From NCBI RefSeq assembly GCF_040115645.1, contig NC_089541.1, positions 248,001 to 312,000 on the forward strand: a stretch of DNA of 64,000 nucleotides, given 5' to 3'. The notes under the pieces are model-generated. The model was not told the origin of the DNA. It saw only the letters and a list, made by a program, of their open reading frames with translations, and searched no databases. Each line of letters opens with the position of its first letter. Position 1 is the first letter of the stretch. Origin of the DNA: Euwallacea fornicatus (Eukaryota > Arthropoda > Insecta > Coleoptera > Curculionidae). Shown one piece after another: positions 14,101-23,907 of the stretch. A program made the position numbers and the translations under genes.

Positions 14101-17100
14101 GGACCGCTCAGTAGGGATCAACTAAGGGCAATTGCTAATTATTTGTGTCTGGTGCCCCCTCCCGGGGAGGAGGAGGATTTCAAGTGGTGCAGGTTGGACG
14201 AAACGTTTTTGAGGGAGTTGCTGGTAAGCAAGGACGTTGCGACGTCAACGCCTCTAAATAACGGCGAAAGTTCGCTTTTTATGGTTAAGTTTTCGGCGTT
14301 GAGAACGCCGCAACTGCGAAATAGGCCCGCCATCAAAAATGTTGTTAGGGAATGTTTTGCAGGTCTCTAGACACGAAAAACGGGTGTCCCAGCTGGTGGC
14401 CCTCAACGAGATGCCTCTGTACCCCACGGAGGAGATAATTTGGGACGAAAACGTGGTACCGACCGCTTATTTTTCCGGCGAGGGCTGCCTGGCCTTGCCC
14501 AAACTGAACTTGCAATTCCTCACGCTGCACGACTATTTGCTGCGGAATTTCAACTTATTCCGGCTGGAGTCCACATGTATGTAAGCATTCGTCGAACAAG
14601 TTAATCGAACAATTTCCTGTTTTAGCCCACAAAATGTCTCACCTAAACTAAAGATTATGCATAGTTTCCCGAAAACATAACATGAAACTAAACAAACGGG
14701 TGTGGAGGCCTGTGGCTATTTTTAAATCGTGAGGCGTCGCACGGGTCAAGTTTCAGTCGGTTTATGTGCGTTAATTAGTTGATTTTTAATTAATTGTCGC
14801 CCTTCGGCCGTCGACTGATGTGCCGGTTTTAATGCACGCTTATTGCGCATTGTTATATTCAGTTACATATGAAAAAAAAGAAAAAAAAAATGGAACCGTA
14901 TGCCCGGATTCCCGGAAGACCCTTAGCAAACTTATCGGGATATGCGGCAGTACGAGTTCCTTTGTGTTTCCGTTCCCTTTGAAATAAAAATTTAAAGGGC
15001 AGTTACGGCTTCCGTCACTTTTCTCCCTCCGCCGCCGGGAAATTTTCTTGACAATGGCGTAGCAGATGCGCCGGGTTCTTGCGTCGGAGGTGAGGAAATG
15101 ATGCGCGATTTGTGACGTTTTGGATGACGGGATGCTTGGGCGGAGCCCCGTGGACTTCCTTCACGGCTAAAACATAAAAATTGAAATTGTGGCGCCTTCG
15201 CCATTGTCGAGAAATTATTCTTGACAAAATAACGAGGGATTTCTTTCGGACTCTCGAATGCGAAGAGGAGAAACACGACATACGACTTTTGGCCCTTTAG
15301 ATGGCAGCGCCGTTTGGACACGTTGGAGGTCACTCCTAATTAAAAAAAAAAAACAAAAAACGTAAAAGCCTCATTAAATCACTTTCCTCCATAGGAAGTT
15401 CGAGATGTAAAACATTAACTACGCAATTTCCATTAATACCGTCGAAACCCTCCTCTTTTCGTTAAAATTTGGCGACACAAAAAGTGACCAAATTGCTCCG
15501 TTATTGGAAACGTGACTGTGAAAATTCTACCGCCAACGATTCAAGTCCTTGCGATATTGCGATTTTTTGGTAATTTGCAGATGAAATTCGCCAAGACATC
15601 GAAGACGCCGTGAGCAGGCTTTGCCCTTGGTAAGTGGCATTATAAAAAATCCGGCAAATCAGGAAGAATGCCCACCAAGTGGGTTCAAAGGGTCGCTCTG
15701 GTTCACTAAAAGTGTCATAACGGACGAAATCCGGATAAAAGTCGACCATTTTGTCACACTCAGTGGGCACTCTTCGAGTTTGCGCATTTAGACCCTAGCG
15801 ATATCTGTGAATAATTTTCGCAGGAAAGCTGAGGACAGCAGTACGTATTTCGGCGGTTGGGCTCGTATGGCTCACCCCATAGAGCATCTGGCAGTTGTCG
15901 AGGTTGCCAAGCCGAACATCGGCGAAACTCGGCCGAGTCGCGTTCGAGCCGACATCACCGTAAACCTGTCGGTTAAGTCAGAAGTTAAAGCTGAGTGGGA
16001 GAACTTGCGCAAGCATGACGTTTGCTTTTTGGTCACCGTTAAACCCTCGAATCCAATAGGTAAATTACGATTGATTGACATGGAAATTTGTTAATTGGAA
16101 GATTTCAATAATGGATGTTTAACGCGTTATTGAAAATCGGGCAATACCGTGAAAATCAATTGTCACTTGCCCCTATACAAACAACGTCCGGTGACAGCAC
16201 CCAAACTTGACATGAGAGTAAGGTTAAAAAAACCGACAAATGTCAAATTTTAGTGAGTATTATGCTGAGTTTCAACCTCACTATGTCAAACATTAAGTCA
16301 AAATTTTAGCACATAAACACTCACCTCTTTCCTATGTCAAATCGGGTGGCAGCACCTGTCTATTGTTTATTTAAACGCTATTTTTATTACATTGCCATGT
16401 TCTCTTTCGTTAAATTCAGGTACAAGATACAATTACAAAGAACCTTTCGCTCCTCAAGTCGGGTTGGATTGTATCCGCGGCTGCGAAATCGAAGGGATGC
16501 TTGACAGTAACGGTAGAGTGATCGAAGATGGTCCCGATCCAAAACCAGTTTTACCCGGTGACAGGCGCACTTTCCGAGTGTGGCTGGACTGCAACCAGTA
16601 CCGTGAGGACATGAGCGAGGTGAACAAGGGCAAAGAGGACGTCTACGAGAACTTCAACATTATCATCCGACGGAAGCCGAAGGAAAACAACTTTAAGGCC
16701 GTGTTGGAAACCATTAGAGAACTAATGAATACAGAGTGTGTGGTGCCCGAGTGGCTGCACGACATAATATTGGGCTACGGCGATCCGAGCGCCGCCCATT
16801 ACACCAAGATGAACGGGCAAATTGCTACGTTGGACTACAACGACACGTTCATCCACATGGACCATTTGCGCTCTTGTTTTCCGGAGTATCAAATCAAATT
16901 AAAAACTGACGATCCTAAGAAGCTGGTGCGACCTTTTAGACTCACGTTCGAAGATTTGGACAAGGAGGAGGGGGAGAAGAGAAGGAAGGTCATTGTGGTA
17001 GAGCCGCACAAGATTCCCAGGAGAGGACCGTTCCATTTTAACGAGCCTAAGAAGAACATGATCCCGTTTACACCCACCCAGATCGAGGCGATCAAGTCGG

Positions 17101-20100
17101 GAATGCAACCGGGGCTGACCCTCGTGGTGGGACCTCCGGGCACGGGAAAAACCGACGTTGCCGTGCAGATTATCTCCAATTTGTACCACAACTTCCCCAA
17201 CCAAAGAACTCTGATCGTTACGCATTCGAACCAAGCTCTGAACCAACTTTTCGATAAAATCGTGCAATTGGACATCGACGAGCGTCATCTGTTGCGTTTG
17301 GGTCACGGGGAGGAGGCTCTAGAGACCGAGAAAGTAAGTGTTTTTCGTCGGAAGTGAGGGGAGGTGAAAGAAAATGCGTTTGAAGGATTTTAGCCGATAC
17401 GGAAGGGTGAATTACGTGCTAGCCAAGCGCATTGACCTGCTACAAGAAGTGCAGAGGCTGCAGGACTCCATAGACGTGGAAGGGGATCAGGCCTATACAT
17501 GCGAAACTGCGGGTTATTTCTACTTGTACCAAATTCTCTCTAGATGGGAGCACTTTTTGAGCGTGGTCAAACCGAAAAGCGGAAAAGTACGTATAAAGGA
17601 TTTCTTAGCCAAAAAGGCGTCTCGAGTTGCTGGAAACAATTTTTTAAAATTATGCGAAAAATTTATGTTTCTTTCTCTAACCCCATACTGATGTATAATA
17701 CACCGATTTTCTCTTAGGTATCCCCCGATCCCGAAATAATCTCCCAAGAATTCCCATTCCGTAAATTCTTTAATAACGCCCCACAGCCACTCTTCAAGGG
17801 CGCCTCTTACGAGACCGATCTCGAAGTGGCGGAAAGCTGCTTTCGCTACATCGACCACATCTTCAAGGAACTGGAAGAGTTCCGTGCTTTTGAGCTATTG
17901 CGGTCCGGCCTGGACCGTTCCAAGTACCTGCTGGTTAAGGAGGCCAAGATTATTGCCATGACGTGCACGCACGCCGCTTTGAAGCGCAAAGAGCTGGTCG
18001 AGATCGGTTTCAAATACGACAATATTCTGATGGAGGAGTCCGCTCAGATCCTGGAAATCGAGACGTTCATTCCGCTGCTGCTGCAAAACCCGCAGGACGG
18101 CTATAACAGGCTGAAACGGTGGATCATGATTGGGGACCATCATCAGTTGCCGCCGGTAATTAAGAACATGGCGTTTCAGAAGTATTCCAATATGGAGCAG
18201 AGCCTGTTTACGAGACTGGTGAGGCTAGGTGTCACCACCGTAGATTTGGACGGACAGGGGCGGGCTAGGCCCAGGTGAGAATTTTTTGCCAAACCTCAAA
18301 TACGGCAGAGTTGCGTTTAGCATCCATTTTTAAATAAAAACGGGAGTTTTTGCCAGTGTTTCCTGTCGCAGTTGGTTTGGATCCGGCAGTTTTGTTGACT
18401 AAAGCTAAAACTACAAGGTTCTTTTGCTTTGTTTTTTCGGCCATTTCGTGCTATTAAAAAAATGTTCGGGGACAGCACTGCGTCGAGCTAACTTTTCCCG
18501 TACAAGCTCGTTTATTGTTTTTAAATAAATTAAACTCGGAAGGTCGTTTAGATTACACAACATCGCTAAATATTTTCGATTTTCGGCGTTTCGAGGATCC
18601 GCATGTTTAAATTTTTAAAGAATCACGTCAGCACGTGCGTCACAGTTTCCTTAAATTTTTCGTAATCTAATTATGACAACGTCGCGTTTGGCGTTTGTTT
18701 TTAAATACGAACGTCAAATTATGACAGAGGAGCATCGTCGTTTGAATTCAACAGCATTGTGGGCGCCATTTTTACACTCATCCCAAACACTTTGAAATAA
18801 GGCTCCGTTGTTACATTTTTTAAAATTTTACAGCATATGTAACTTGTATAACTGGCGCTACAAGAAACTGGGCAACTTAAACCATGTGGAAAATTGGGCA
18901 GAGTATAAAAGGTCCAACGCTGGCTTCGCTTTCGATTTCCAACTCGTCGACGTGCAGGATTTTAACGGCGTAGGAGAATCCGAGCCCAATCCCTACTTTT
19001 ACCAAGTAAAGACCAAATTTATTTGTTGAAAATAAAATCTAATTTGATTTAAAAAGAATCTAGCCGAAGCCGAATACTGCGTTGCTGTGTTCATGTACAT
19101 GCGACTGATCGGCTACCCGGCTAGCAAAATTACTATTTTGACCACTTACAACGGCCAAAAGCACTTGATACGGGACGTGGTCAATGCGAGGTGCGCCAAT
19201 AATCCATTAATAGGGAGGCCCCACAAGGTATTATTTGTCTTTATAGCTGTTAATTTTCCAGCAAATTGAGCTTTTTATGTCATTGTAGGTGACTACAGTT
19301 GACAAGTACCAAGGTCAACAAAACGACTACATTCTCCTCTCATTGGTCAAAACCAGGGCAGTAGGGCATTTGCGGGATGTCCGTAGATTGGTGGTGGCCA
19401 TGTCTCGCGCCAGGTTGGGTCTATACATTTTCGCCAGAGTTTCTCTGTTTCAAAATTGTTATGAACTTACCCCAGCCTTTGAGCAGGTTAATTTAAGGAA
19501 AAAAAGGTATTAATGATGCTAAATGAAGAAGTTTTCAGTTAACTCAAAGGCCCACTAAACTGCACTTATTACTCAATGAGTTGTATCCCACACAAAGATT
19601 AAATAGCGAGCAGCCTTCATCGCCTTCGATGATCGTAGAGGATATGACGCATATGGCAAATTTCGTATATCAGTATTACATGGACAGGGTCAAGGCACTG
19701 AAATTGCAGTACGAGGTAAATTTAATTAATTTTGAAATGAATTTTTTAATGTCCTGCATTGCTGTTTTGCAGGAAACTCAAAAAATGTGGGAGAAACCTG
19801 GAAATGTGGAGTGCAAATCTCACGAAGGAATAATCACATCACACCCTGGCGAGGATCGGGATACAGACAGCGAAGATGAGGTGGAGCAGAAGGGTGCGCA
19901 GATGGCGGTGCCCATTCAAGAAGAGCCAATTGAGGAAATTGTGACCGTAACACTGGAAAATGTACCTGAAGCTGAAGGAATGGAACAAATACAAGTTTGT
20001 AGTAAGTCAGATGTTAAGGCATACATTTAAAAGAAAAGTTTCAGGAGATTGATGATCAAGATGAGGAAATGAATGATGCAACTAAGGCAGATAGTGAGGT

Positions 20101-20134
20101 GATGGATACTGGAGAGGTTGCAAATGATGAATAA
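2120..20134 (+). CDS. AQR: Aquarius (intron-binding RNA helicase of the spliceosome), complete
   Basis: 19 exons give an open frame of about 1472 aa, close to vertebrate AQR (about 1485): 2120-2197, 2252-2352, 2412-2565, 2624-3019, 3070-3228, 13646-13759, 14008-14223, 14363-14576, 15581-15629, 15824-16059, 16420-17333, 17386-17586, 17718-18274, 18834-19005, 19057-19227, 19289-19486, 19539-19715, 19773-19994, 20045-20134. Phases agree at every junction. The N-terminal armadillo-like part lies in exons 1-8. The SF1 helicase (UPF1-like) core follows, with Walker A GPPGTGKTDVA at about 17130, MEESAQILE as motif II, IGDHHQLPPV as motif III and QGQQNDYILLS/RRLVVAMSRAR as motifs V-VI. Known role: binds introns upstream of the branch point within the intron-binding complex and couples splicing to snoRNP and EJC assembly. 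Most introns are 50-350 bp, but intron 6 is 10,417 bp and contains two genes. The last junction (19994/20045) uses a weak GTTTGT donor; a nearby GTAAGT would end the protein a few residues later. The C-terminus is acidic and poorly conserved. Confidence 0.96.
3968..6174 (-). CDS. mthl: Methuselah-like G-protein-coupled receptor (copy 1), complete
   Basis: Six exons (6174-5951, 5537-5321, 5145-4854, 4792-4714, 4664-4353, 4301-3968) join in phase to about 485 aa ending in a stop. An N-terminal signal peptide is followed by a Cys-rich Methuselah-type ectodomain (CCAANEILVGNYC near residues 35-47, then LLPNGILR and DYVLGKYCID before the membrane). Seven hydrophobic segments follow: TM1 and TM2 in exon 3, TM3 in exon 4, TM4 and TM5 in exon 5, TM6 and TM7 in exon 6. 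The cytoplasmic tail opens with a cluster of cysteines (CCYENCICPCC), possibly a palmitoylation site (inference). Family knowledge: class B secretin-like receptors specific to arthropods, linked in Drosophila to stress resistance and lifespan. The ligand is not predictable. The gene sits antisense in AQR intron 6 with a second copy directly upstream in the same orientation, so tandem duplication is likely. Confidence 0.92.
6175..6676. other. spacer between the two mthl genes
   Basis: 500 bp of non-coding sequence contains the promoter of the 3968-6174 gene and the 3' UTR of the 6677-9181 gene. An AATAAA on the minus strand at 6604-6609, about 70 nt past the stop of the upstream copy, is a likely poly(A) signal. 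Confidence 0.55.
6604..6609 (-). terminator. poly(A) signal of mthl copy 2
   Basis: AATAAA on the minus strand, about 70 nt downstream of the stop codon at 6677-6679, in AT-rich sequence. Confidence 0.5.
6677..9181 (-). CDS. mthl: Methuselah-like G-protein-coupled receptor (copy 2), complete
   Basis: Six exons (9181-8747, 7745-7564, 7510-7344, 7292-7157, 7084-6974, 6920-6677) give about 424 aa. A signal peptide (LMEIFFVKAWA) precedes a short ectodomain with the Methuselah-like CCPNENLLD start and the FTLLNDGTLID and KYIVCVD motifs. Seven transmembrane segments then begin at about residue 112. The ectodomain is shorter than that of copy 1. The third intron (7343-7293) uses a GC donor (GCAAGT) with a normal CAG acceptor; every other junction is GT-AG. 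Intron 1 (7746-8746) carries a foldback element. Like copy 1 it is nested antisense in AQR intron 6. Role by family: arthropod class B GPCR with unknown ligand. Confidence 0.9.
7293..7343 (-). other. GC-AG intron, 51 bp
   Basis: On the minus strand the exon ends ...TTCAAAT and the intron opens GCAAGT, then closes GTTTTCAG. This is the only arrangement that keeps the frame and the family alignment (a Trp-Phe-Lys-Ser junction into the segment before TM5). GC donors with an otherwise perfect consensus are a known minor class of U2 introns. Confidence 0.8.
7996..8505. mobile_element. foldback (inverted-repeat) element in mthl copy 2 intron 1
   Basis: Sequence at 7996-8137 is repeated in inverted orientation at 8361-8505. 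Matching blocks include GACAGCTTGTC, AAGTCTGTGGGG, AGCTGCAGACTTC, AGGAAGACCC and GAAGTGAGAT. The arms are about 140 bp, mostly identical with a few indels, around a 220-bp non-coding spacer. It looks like a non-autonomous MITE or foldback element. Clear termini and target duplications were not resolved. Confidence 0.75.
9182..13645. other. rest of AQR intron 6: no recognised gene
   Basis: The stretch holds a short G-rich tandem repeat (9459-9520), a CpG-rich block (about 9540-10450) open in frames on both strands, a small GC-rich segment near 10590-10760, an ATT run at 11285 and an AT dinucleotide run at 13327. Open frames up to about 145 codons occur on both strands with no recognisable domain and no consistent splice structure. 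I treat them as chance frames in GC-rich sequence. Confidence 0.5.
9459..9520. repeat. G-rich 31-bp tandem repeat, two units
   Basis: Two nearly identical 31-bp units start at 9459 and 9490 (GATCACTTGGGGAAGGTGTC plus a G tract). They are bounded by runs of G at about 9450-9458 and 9516-9528. The G runs could form a G-quadruplex on the plus strand (inference). Confidence 0.75.
14577..15580 (+). other. AQR intron, 1.0 kb, with short inverted pair
   Basis: Donor GTATGTAAG, acceptor TAATTTGCAG. The intron carries a short inverted repeat (TTCTTGACAATGGCG at about 15045 against its near complement at about 15198) and an A-rich run near 14872-14890. No gene is seen. Confidence 0.6.
16181..16371. 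mobile_element. small MITE in AQR intron 10
   Basis: The left end (16181-16223) and the inverted right end (16321-16371) share GGTG-C-AGC-CACCC followed by a TTGACAT block and an AGAG-AAGG block. The element is about 190 bp with imperfect terminal inverted repeats of about 40 bp and has no coding capacity. It fills most of the intron between AQR exons ending 16059 and starting 16420. Confidence 0.6.
18275..18833 (+). other. AQR intron 13, 559 bp
   Basis: Donor GTGAGA, acceptor TTTTACAG. It is AT-rich, with no open frame of note, no clear repeat and no RNA gene that I recognise. Confidence 0.6.
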
Positions 20135-20161
20135 ATAATTTTTAATAATTTAAGTTGTTTT

Positions 20162-20167
20162 TTTATT
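20162..20167 (-). terminator. poly(A) signal of SDE2
   Basis: AATAAA on the minus strand, 85 nt past the SDE2 stop (20252-20254). It lies between the AQR stop codon and the SDE2 stop codon, so the SDE2 3' UTR would approach the AQR coding end. Confidence 0.55.
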
Positions 20168-20221
20168 AAATTTGCTAGGTTAAATTTAAAAAAGACAATA
20201 TATGTAATGATACAGTTAAGT

Positions 20222-20227
20222 AATAAA
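20222..20227 (+). terminator. poly(A) signal of AQR
   Basis: AATAAA on the plus strand 88 nt after the AQR stop. Another AATAAA at 20130-20135 overlaps the stop codon itself. Use of the distal site would make the AQR and SDE2 3' ends overlap by roughly 100 bp. Confidence 0.5.
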
Positions 20228-20251
20228 AAAAAATTTGCAAGGAAATATATC

Positions 20252-21108
20252 TTAGTTTGTACTATTTGAAATCACCTCTTTCTCTTTATCATTTTCACTT
20301 TCCTCAGTTCCTTCATTTTTACATTTGTCCTTGCTATCACTATTAATACATTTATCCCCAGTAGTCTTTATTAGCTCTTTCTCACTTGTTTCTGATATGT
20401 CATCTTCACTACTCACACTTAAATCATCATCAAGTTCACTATCTAACCACAACTTAGGCTTCTTTTTTGGCACTGCTTTCCCTTTACCATTCTCCGACTT
20501 TCTTTTAAGACCACTGCAAGAAGCCTCCAAACCTTGCAACACTGCATTTTCTATCTTTTCAGGCAGATCACTCCTGTTCTTGTCGTAGTCCTCATCTTTA
20601 AAGTCGTACTTGGGCTCCTCCAACATCTTCTCAAGCTTCTTTTTCTTCTTCTCTTTTTCTTCCTTTTCACGATCGGCCTGTTGTGCTACCCACTTTTTCA
20701 ACCTCTGCTCTTTGTTTATGTCTCTAAGTCGTCTTCCACTGAGGTCTCTGCATGCCTCTCTGTTAGTGGTCTTCTCGATTTGAGCACCAATGGCGCGGAG
20801 CATTGAGCCAAAGCCGCCCTTACCTCCTCGTAGTTTGACGATCACATCAATTTTACCTGATAGAGGGTTGGAAGTCACTTTTTTGCCATTTGAGAGTAGG
20901 TAGAATTGGTCTGCGTACATGCCCTAAGAGGAGAGGATTTTTGTTTTTGTTAAGAGTTCATTTTTTATTATGCGTATTAAGAGCAGAATTGAGCACTTAC
21001 CAAGTGGAAATGTATTAGTTCATTTAGTTCTTCACGACTTATGGAATTTTGCTCGATGGGTAAGGCGATTTTTCCCCATTCTACACGCAATTGAGGTAGA
21101 ACTTTCAT
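20252..21108 (-). CDS. SDE2: SDE2 (ubiquitin-fold splicing / replication-stress factor)
   Basis: Two exons, 21108-21001 and 20923-20252, are separated by a 77-bp intron (GTAAGT...TTAG) and give about 259 aa. I chose the ATG at 21108, which opens MKVLPQLRVEW, over one 20 codons upstream because the ubiquitin-like fold begins there. The N-terminal ubiquitin-like domain ends LRGG|KGGFGSMLRA. In known SDE2 proteins a deubiquitinase cuts after this first GG and exposes Lys, giving an N-degron form that joins the spliceosome. The SDE2 core follows (ALGAQ-type IGAQIEK, CRDLSGRRLRDINKEQRLKKW), then a Lys/Glu coiled coil and a low-complexity Ser/Asp/Glu tail. It is shorter than vertebrate SDE2 (about 450 aa) and no SAP domain is evident. 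It is convergent with AQR, another spliceosome factor. Confidence 0.93.
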
Positions 21109-21873
21109 GATTATTAGAGGTTGGAGTTTAATAACGTCGAAAAGTTTATTATATGCGATTTTCTTCAATTTATTAAATGGAAACGTTTAGAAAATTAATT
21201 TAAAGATATCAGGAATATAAAATGAAAGACGTAAACAATAACGTTACAAACGTCACATCTCAGCTTGAAAATTTAGGTTAGAAATCAAAATGGTAAGAAT
21301 ATACCCGGCTTCAGACACAACCAATGAAGAAGAAAGGCAACAGCGCATTTGCTCGAAGCGCTCTACTTGGTATTTTTTTTCTTTTTTTTTAAACTACTGA
21401 ATTTGGGTTCTAACCTTGTAATTAAGAAGTTTTTGTCTTTACTAGTTAGGATGGTTGATGTTTTGAATTCTATGAATTAAAGTCACAAATTTGGCAAAAT
21501 ATTTTAGACTTCGAAATCATAAAAATGTTGAGTTTGACTGAAATTTGTGTTTGGGCATCTAATTTGGGAATTCAAAATATACGAATTTTAAGAGAAATTT
21601 TTCGGCCCGTAACTTCCATTCAGTGGCCCGAAATTTGAGTTTTTTGTGGGACACCCCGTACTTTTGGTACCGCAGGATTGATATGGCCACCAGTAGAAAC
21701 AGGTAGGTGACTGGCCGCTGAAAATCTCTCCTGTCAAACTGAACGCCGGAAAAAAACCCAAATTTTCGTACATAAAATGATCGTAAAAGCGAACAGCATC
21801 TCAAGAACATATTGCTTCTAAGAGCTGCAAACACCCGATGACCATCGCATGGGTGGTAAAAACAAATTGAAAG
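21109..21873. promoter_or_regulatory. SDE2 / TSSK intergenic region
   Basis: 765 bp between divergent start codons. It contains a small plus-strand ATG frame at 21290 (about 27 codons, or ATG followed directly by a GTAAGA donor) that could be the first exon of an unseen transcript. It also contains a transposon end near 21590-21657 ending in CACCCCGTA. The SDE2 promoter must lie in the first part. Confidence 0.4.
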
Positions 21874-23002
21874 TTGGAAAAAAGTGAGTGTCCGGTCACT
21901 CATATGGCTTCTCGATTGAGCCCACGAAATTCCGAAGTTAATGCGTTAGAACAGCGAGGTTACCTGATTGGCAAGAAGATCGGTCAAGGATCGTACGCGA
22001 CCGTCCACCTTTCCGACTATGTGGACAGCGCTGGCCCGAAGAAGATGCGCCTTGCCTGCAAAATCTTCGACAAGGAAAAGGCTCCTAAGGATTTCCTCGA
22101 GAGGTTTTTCCCCAGAGAACTGGAGATTTTGACTAAAATCGAAAATCCGCATATTATTCAAGTGCACAGCATCTTGCAGAGGGGACCGAGAGTGTTCATT
22201 TTCATGAGGTCAGTTCACGTTTTGTTTTTAAGGTGATCTAATCTGAACTTATCTGAACTCAATTAGGTACGCCGACAACGGGGACCTCTTGGATTTTATC
22301 AAAAGAAACGGCGTGGTCCCGGAGCAACAGGCCAAAATCTGGTTCAGACAAATGGCCAGCGGTCTGCAGTATCTGCACAGCAAGAATATTGCTCATCGCG
22401 ACTTGAAGTGCGAAAATATCCTGCTCAGTCGCAAGTTCAACGTCAAATTAGCCGACTTTGGTTTCGCTAGATTTTGTATAGATTGTGATAATAGGCGCAT
22501 CTTAAGCCAGACTTATTGTGGATCGGCAGCGTACGCCGCCCCAGAAGTGGTCAATGGAACTCCCTACAATCCCAAACTATCCGACGTCTGGTCCTTGGGG
22601 ATCATAATGTTTATAATGCTCAACGCTTCCATGCCCTTCGACGATTGCAACTTGAGGAAACTTCTGAAGGACCAACTGACCAAGAACTGGATGTTCAGGT
22701 CCAGGGTGCGCGAAACCATATCTGCAAGCGCGAAATCTTTAGTCCGGCAGTTGTTGGAACCGGACTTAACGTTGCGTTTGAATTTGGACAGGGTCATGCA
22801 GCACGAGTGGCTTCGAGTTAGAAAAGGTTCCTCGATGATTGGTAGGCTCGTATATTCTTCTCTGCATGGTCAGACAGCTGGACAATCGACAGTTGCATCG
22901 GGGGAAAACCAGGCGGACCGGGAAGTGGTACCGGGGGACTTTATGAATCCGGATATTAAGAAAAGCGAAATGACGATTAACGTGAACGAAAACACGGATT
23001 GA
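21874..23002 (+). CDS. testis-specific serine/threonine kinase (TSSK)-like protein
   Basis: Two exons, 21874-22208 and 22267-23002, flank a 58-bp intron and give about 356 aa (346 if translation starts at the ATG at 21904, which is in slightly better context). A complete protein kinase domain runs from about residue 30 to 300: glycine loop IGQGSYATV, the invariant Lys in ACKIFD, HRDLKCEN catalytic loop, DFGFAR and AYAAPEV with DVWSLGIIMF. The tail after the kinase domain is short and has no motif I recognise. The subfamily match (YADNGDLLDFI, WFRQMASGLQYLHS, MPFDDCNLRKLL) is to TSSK1/2-type kinases. These act in post-meiotic male germ cells and are needed for sperm formation in animals studied (family knowledge). 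All catalytic residues are intact, so an active kinase is expected. AATAAA at 23069-23074 is a plausible poly(A) signal. Confidence 0.92.
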
Positions 23003-23068
23003 GGAATTTTGGAGGTCAACGCGAGGTGGTTTTATATAAATTTCGGTGATTTTCTTCATAGGGTGTGA

Positions 23069-23074
23069 AATAAA
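23069..23074 (+). terminator. poly(A) signal of TSSK-like gene
   Basis: AATAAA 67 nt after the kinase stop codon. Confidence 0.55.
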
Positions 23075-23235
23075 ATGCTTCGTGAAATGTGGGTTATTTT
23101 CGATACTGCTGGAAATTGTCATTGGAGATTCCCAGTCTTCCGAATGTGGCCTTCTTTTATTTTGGCGTTCAAACTGAGTAAAAGCTGGTTGGTGGCATTT
23201 AAGTGAGGTTAGGAGGCAGCAATTTTTAAAAGTGT

Positions 23236-23320
23236 ACACTGTTGTCAGTTTCAATTTCGTGGCTTGTAAGGAATAAGGTGTTAGATCACCAAGCCACGAA
23301 ATTGGAACTGGCAACAGTGT
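23236..23320. repeat. 31-bp-arm hairpin
   Basis: The arm at 23236-23266 is complementary to 23290-23320 with three mismatches (shared core CAATTTCGTGGCTTG). The loop is 23 nt, with partial pairing continuing outward to about 23220 and 23335. It resembles a tiny MITE or a hairpin-RNA precursor. Confidence 0.7.
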
Positions 23321-23907
23321 AAGTGGTTTAAAAATAACGTATTTTTCCTTCATTGAAGAGAGCAAGTGTAGTAAGTATCAGGGCGTCTTTTACTATAGGA
23401 ATATGAAAGTTTTATCTTTAATTCTGTAGCATTCAAGGAACAAAACGTGCAAAATTGGTTAAGATAGGTTGTGTGTCCAACGATTTCTAGAAAAAAAAAG
23501 TTTCTCCCAAAATGATTAGTTCCAGTTTAAGATGATTTTGGCGCTTTTAGCACATCTCGGGTGTGCGGCCGAGAAAGCGGAATTTTTTAATTTTTATTTT
23601 GCAAGTTGCACGGAGAAAATTCATTGGTGTATGCGGGTTCAAATTTTTTGGAGTCATTTCTAAACGTTGCAAAAATTCTCGGAAGCAATTAATTTTACGA
23701 AACTAAATCTGATGCGCTGGATATATTTCGTTGCACCACCCTATATTAAAAAAATTCCACGTCATAGGTAGAATTTGCCTTTGAATTGAACCTAAAAATT
23801 CGAGTGACCAGGGATGACCAGGTAGCTTTGAGTGACTTCAACAACGAATAGACAGACTTTAGTGTCACCACAGAATTGATGCGAAATTCTCCTGGCGTCT
23901 CTGCGAA

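Larger units (their letters stand above)
23003..23907. other. intergenic region with a hairpin
   Basis: 905 bp holds the kinase 3' UTR, a strong inverted repeat at 23236-23320 (separate entry) and AT-rich sequence with a transposon-like end near 23738-23746 (CACCACCCTATA). No gene is seen. Confidence 0.5.

Noticed and set aside
21290..21370. Small frame MVRIYPASDTTNEEERQQ near the SDE2 promoter
   Set aside because: Could be a first exon, but no continuing exon on the plus strand was found before the TSSK gene, so it is not called.
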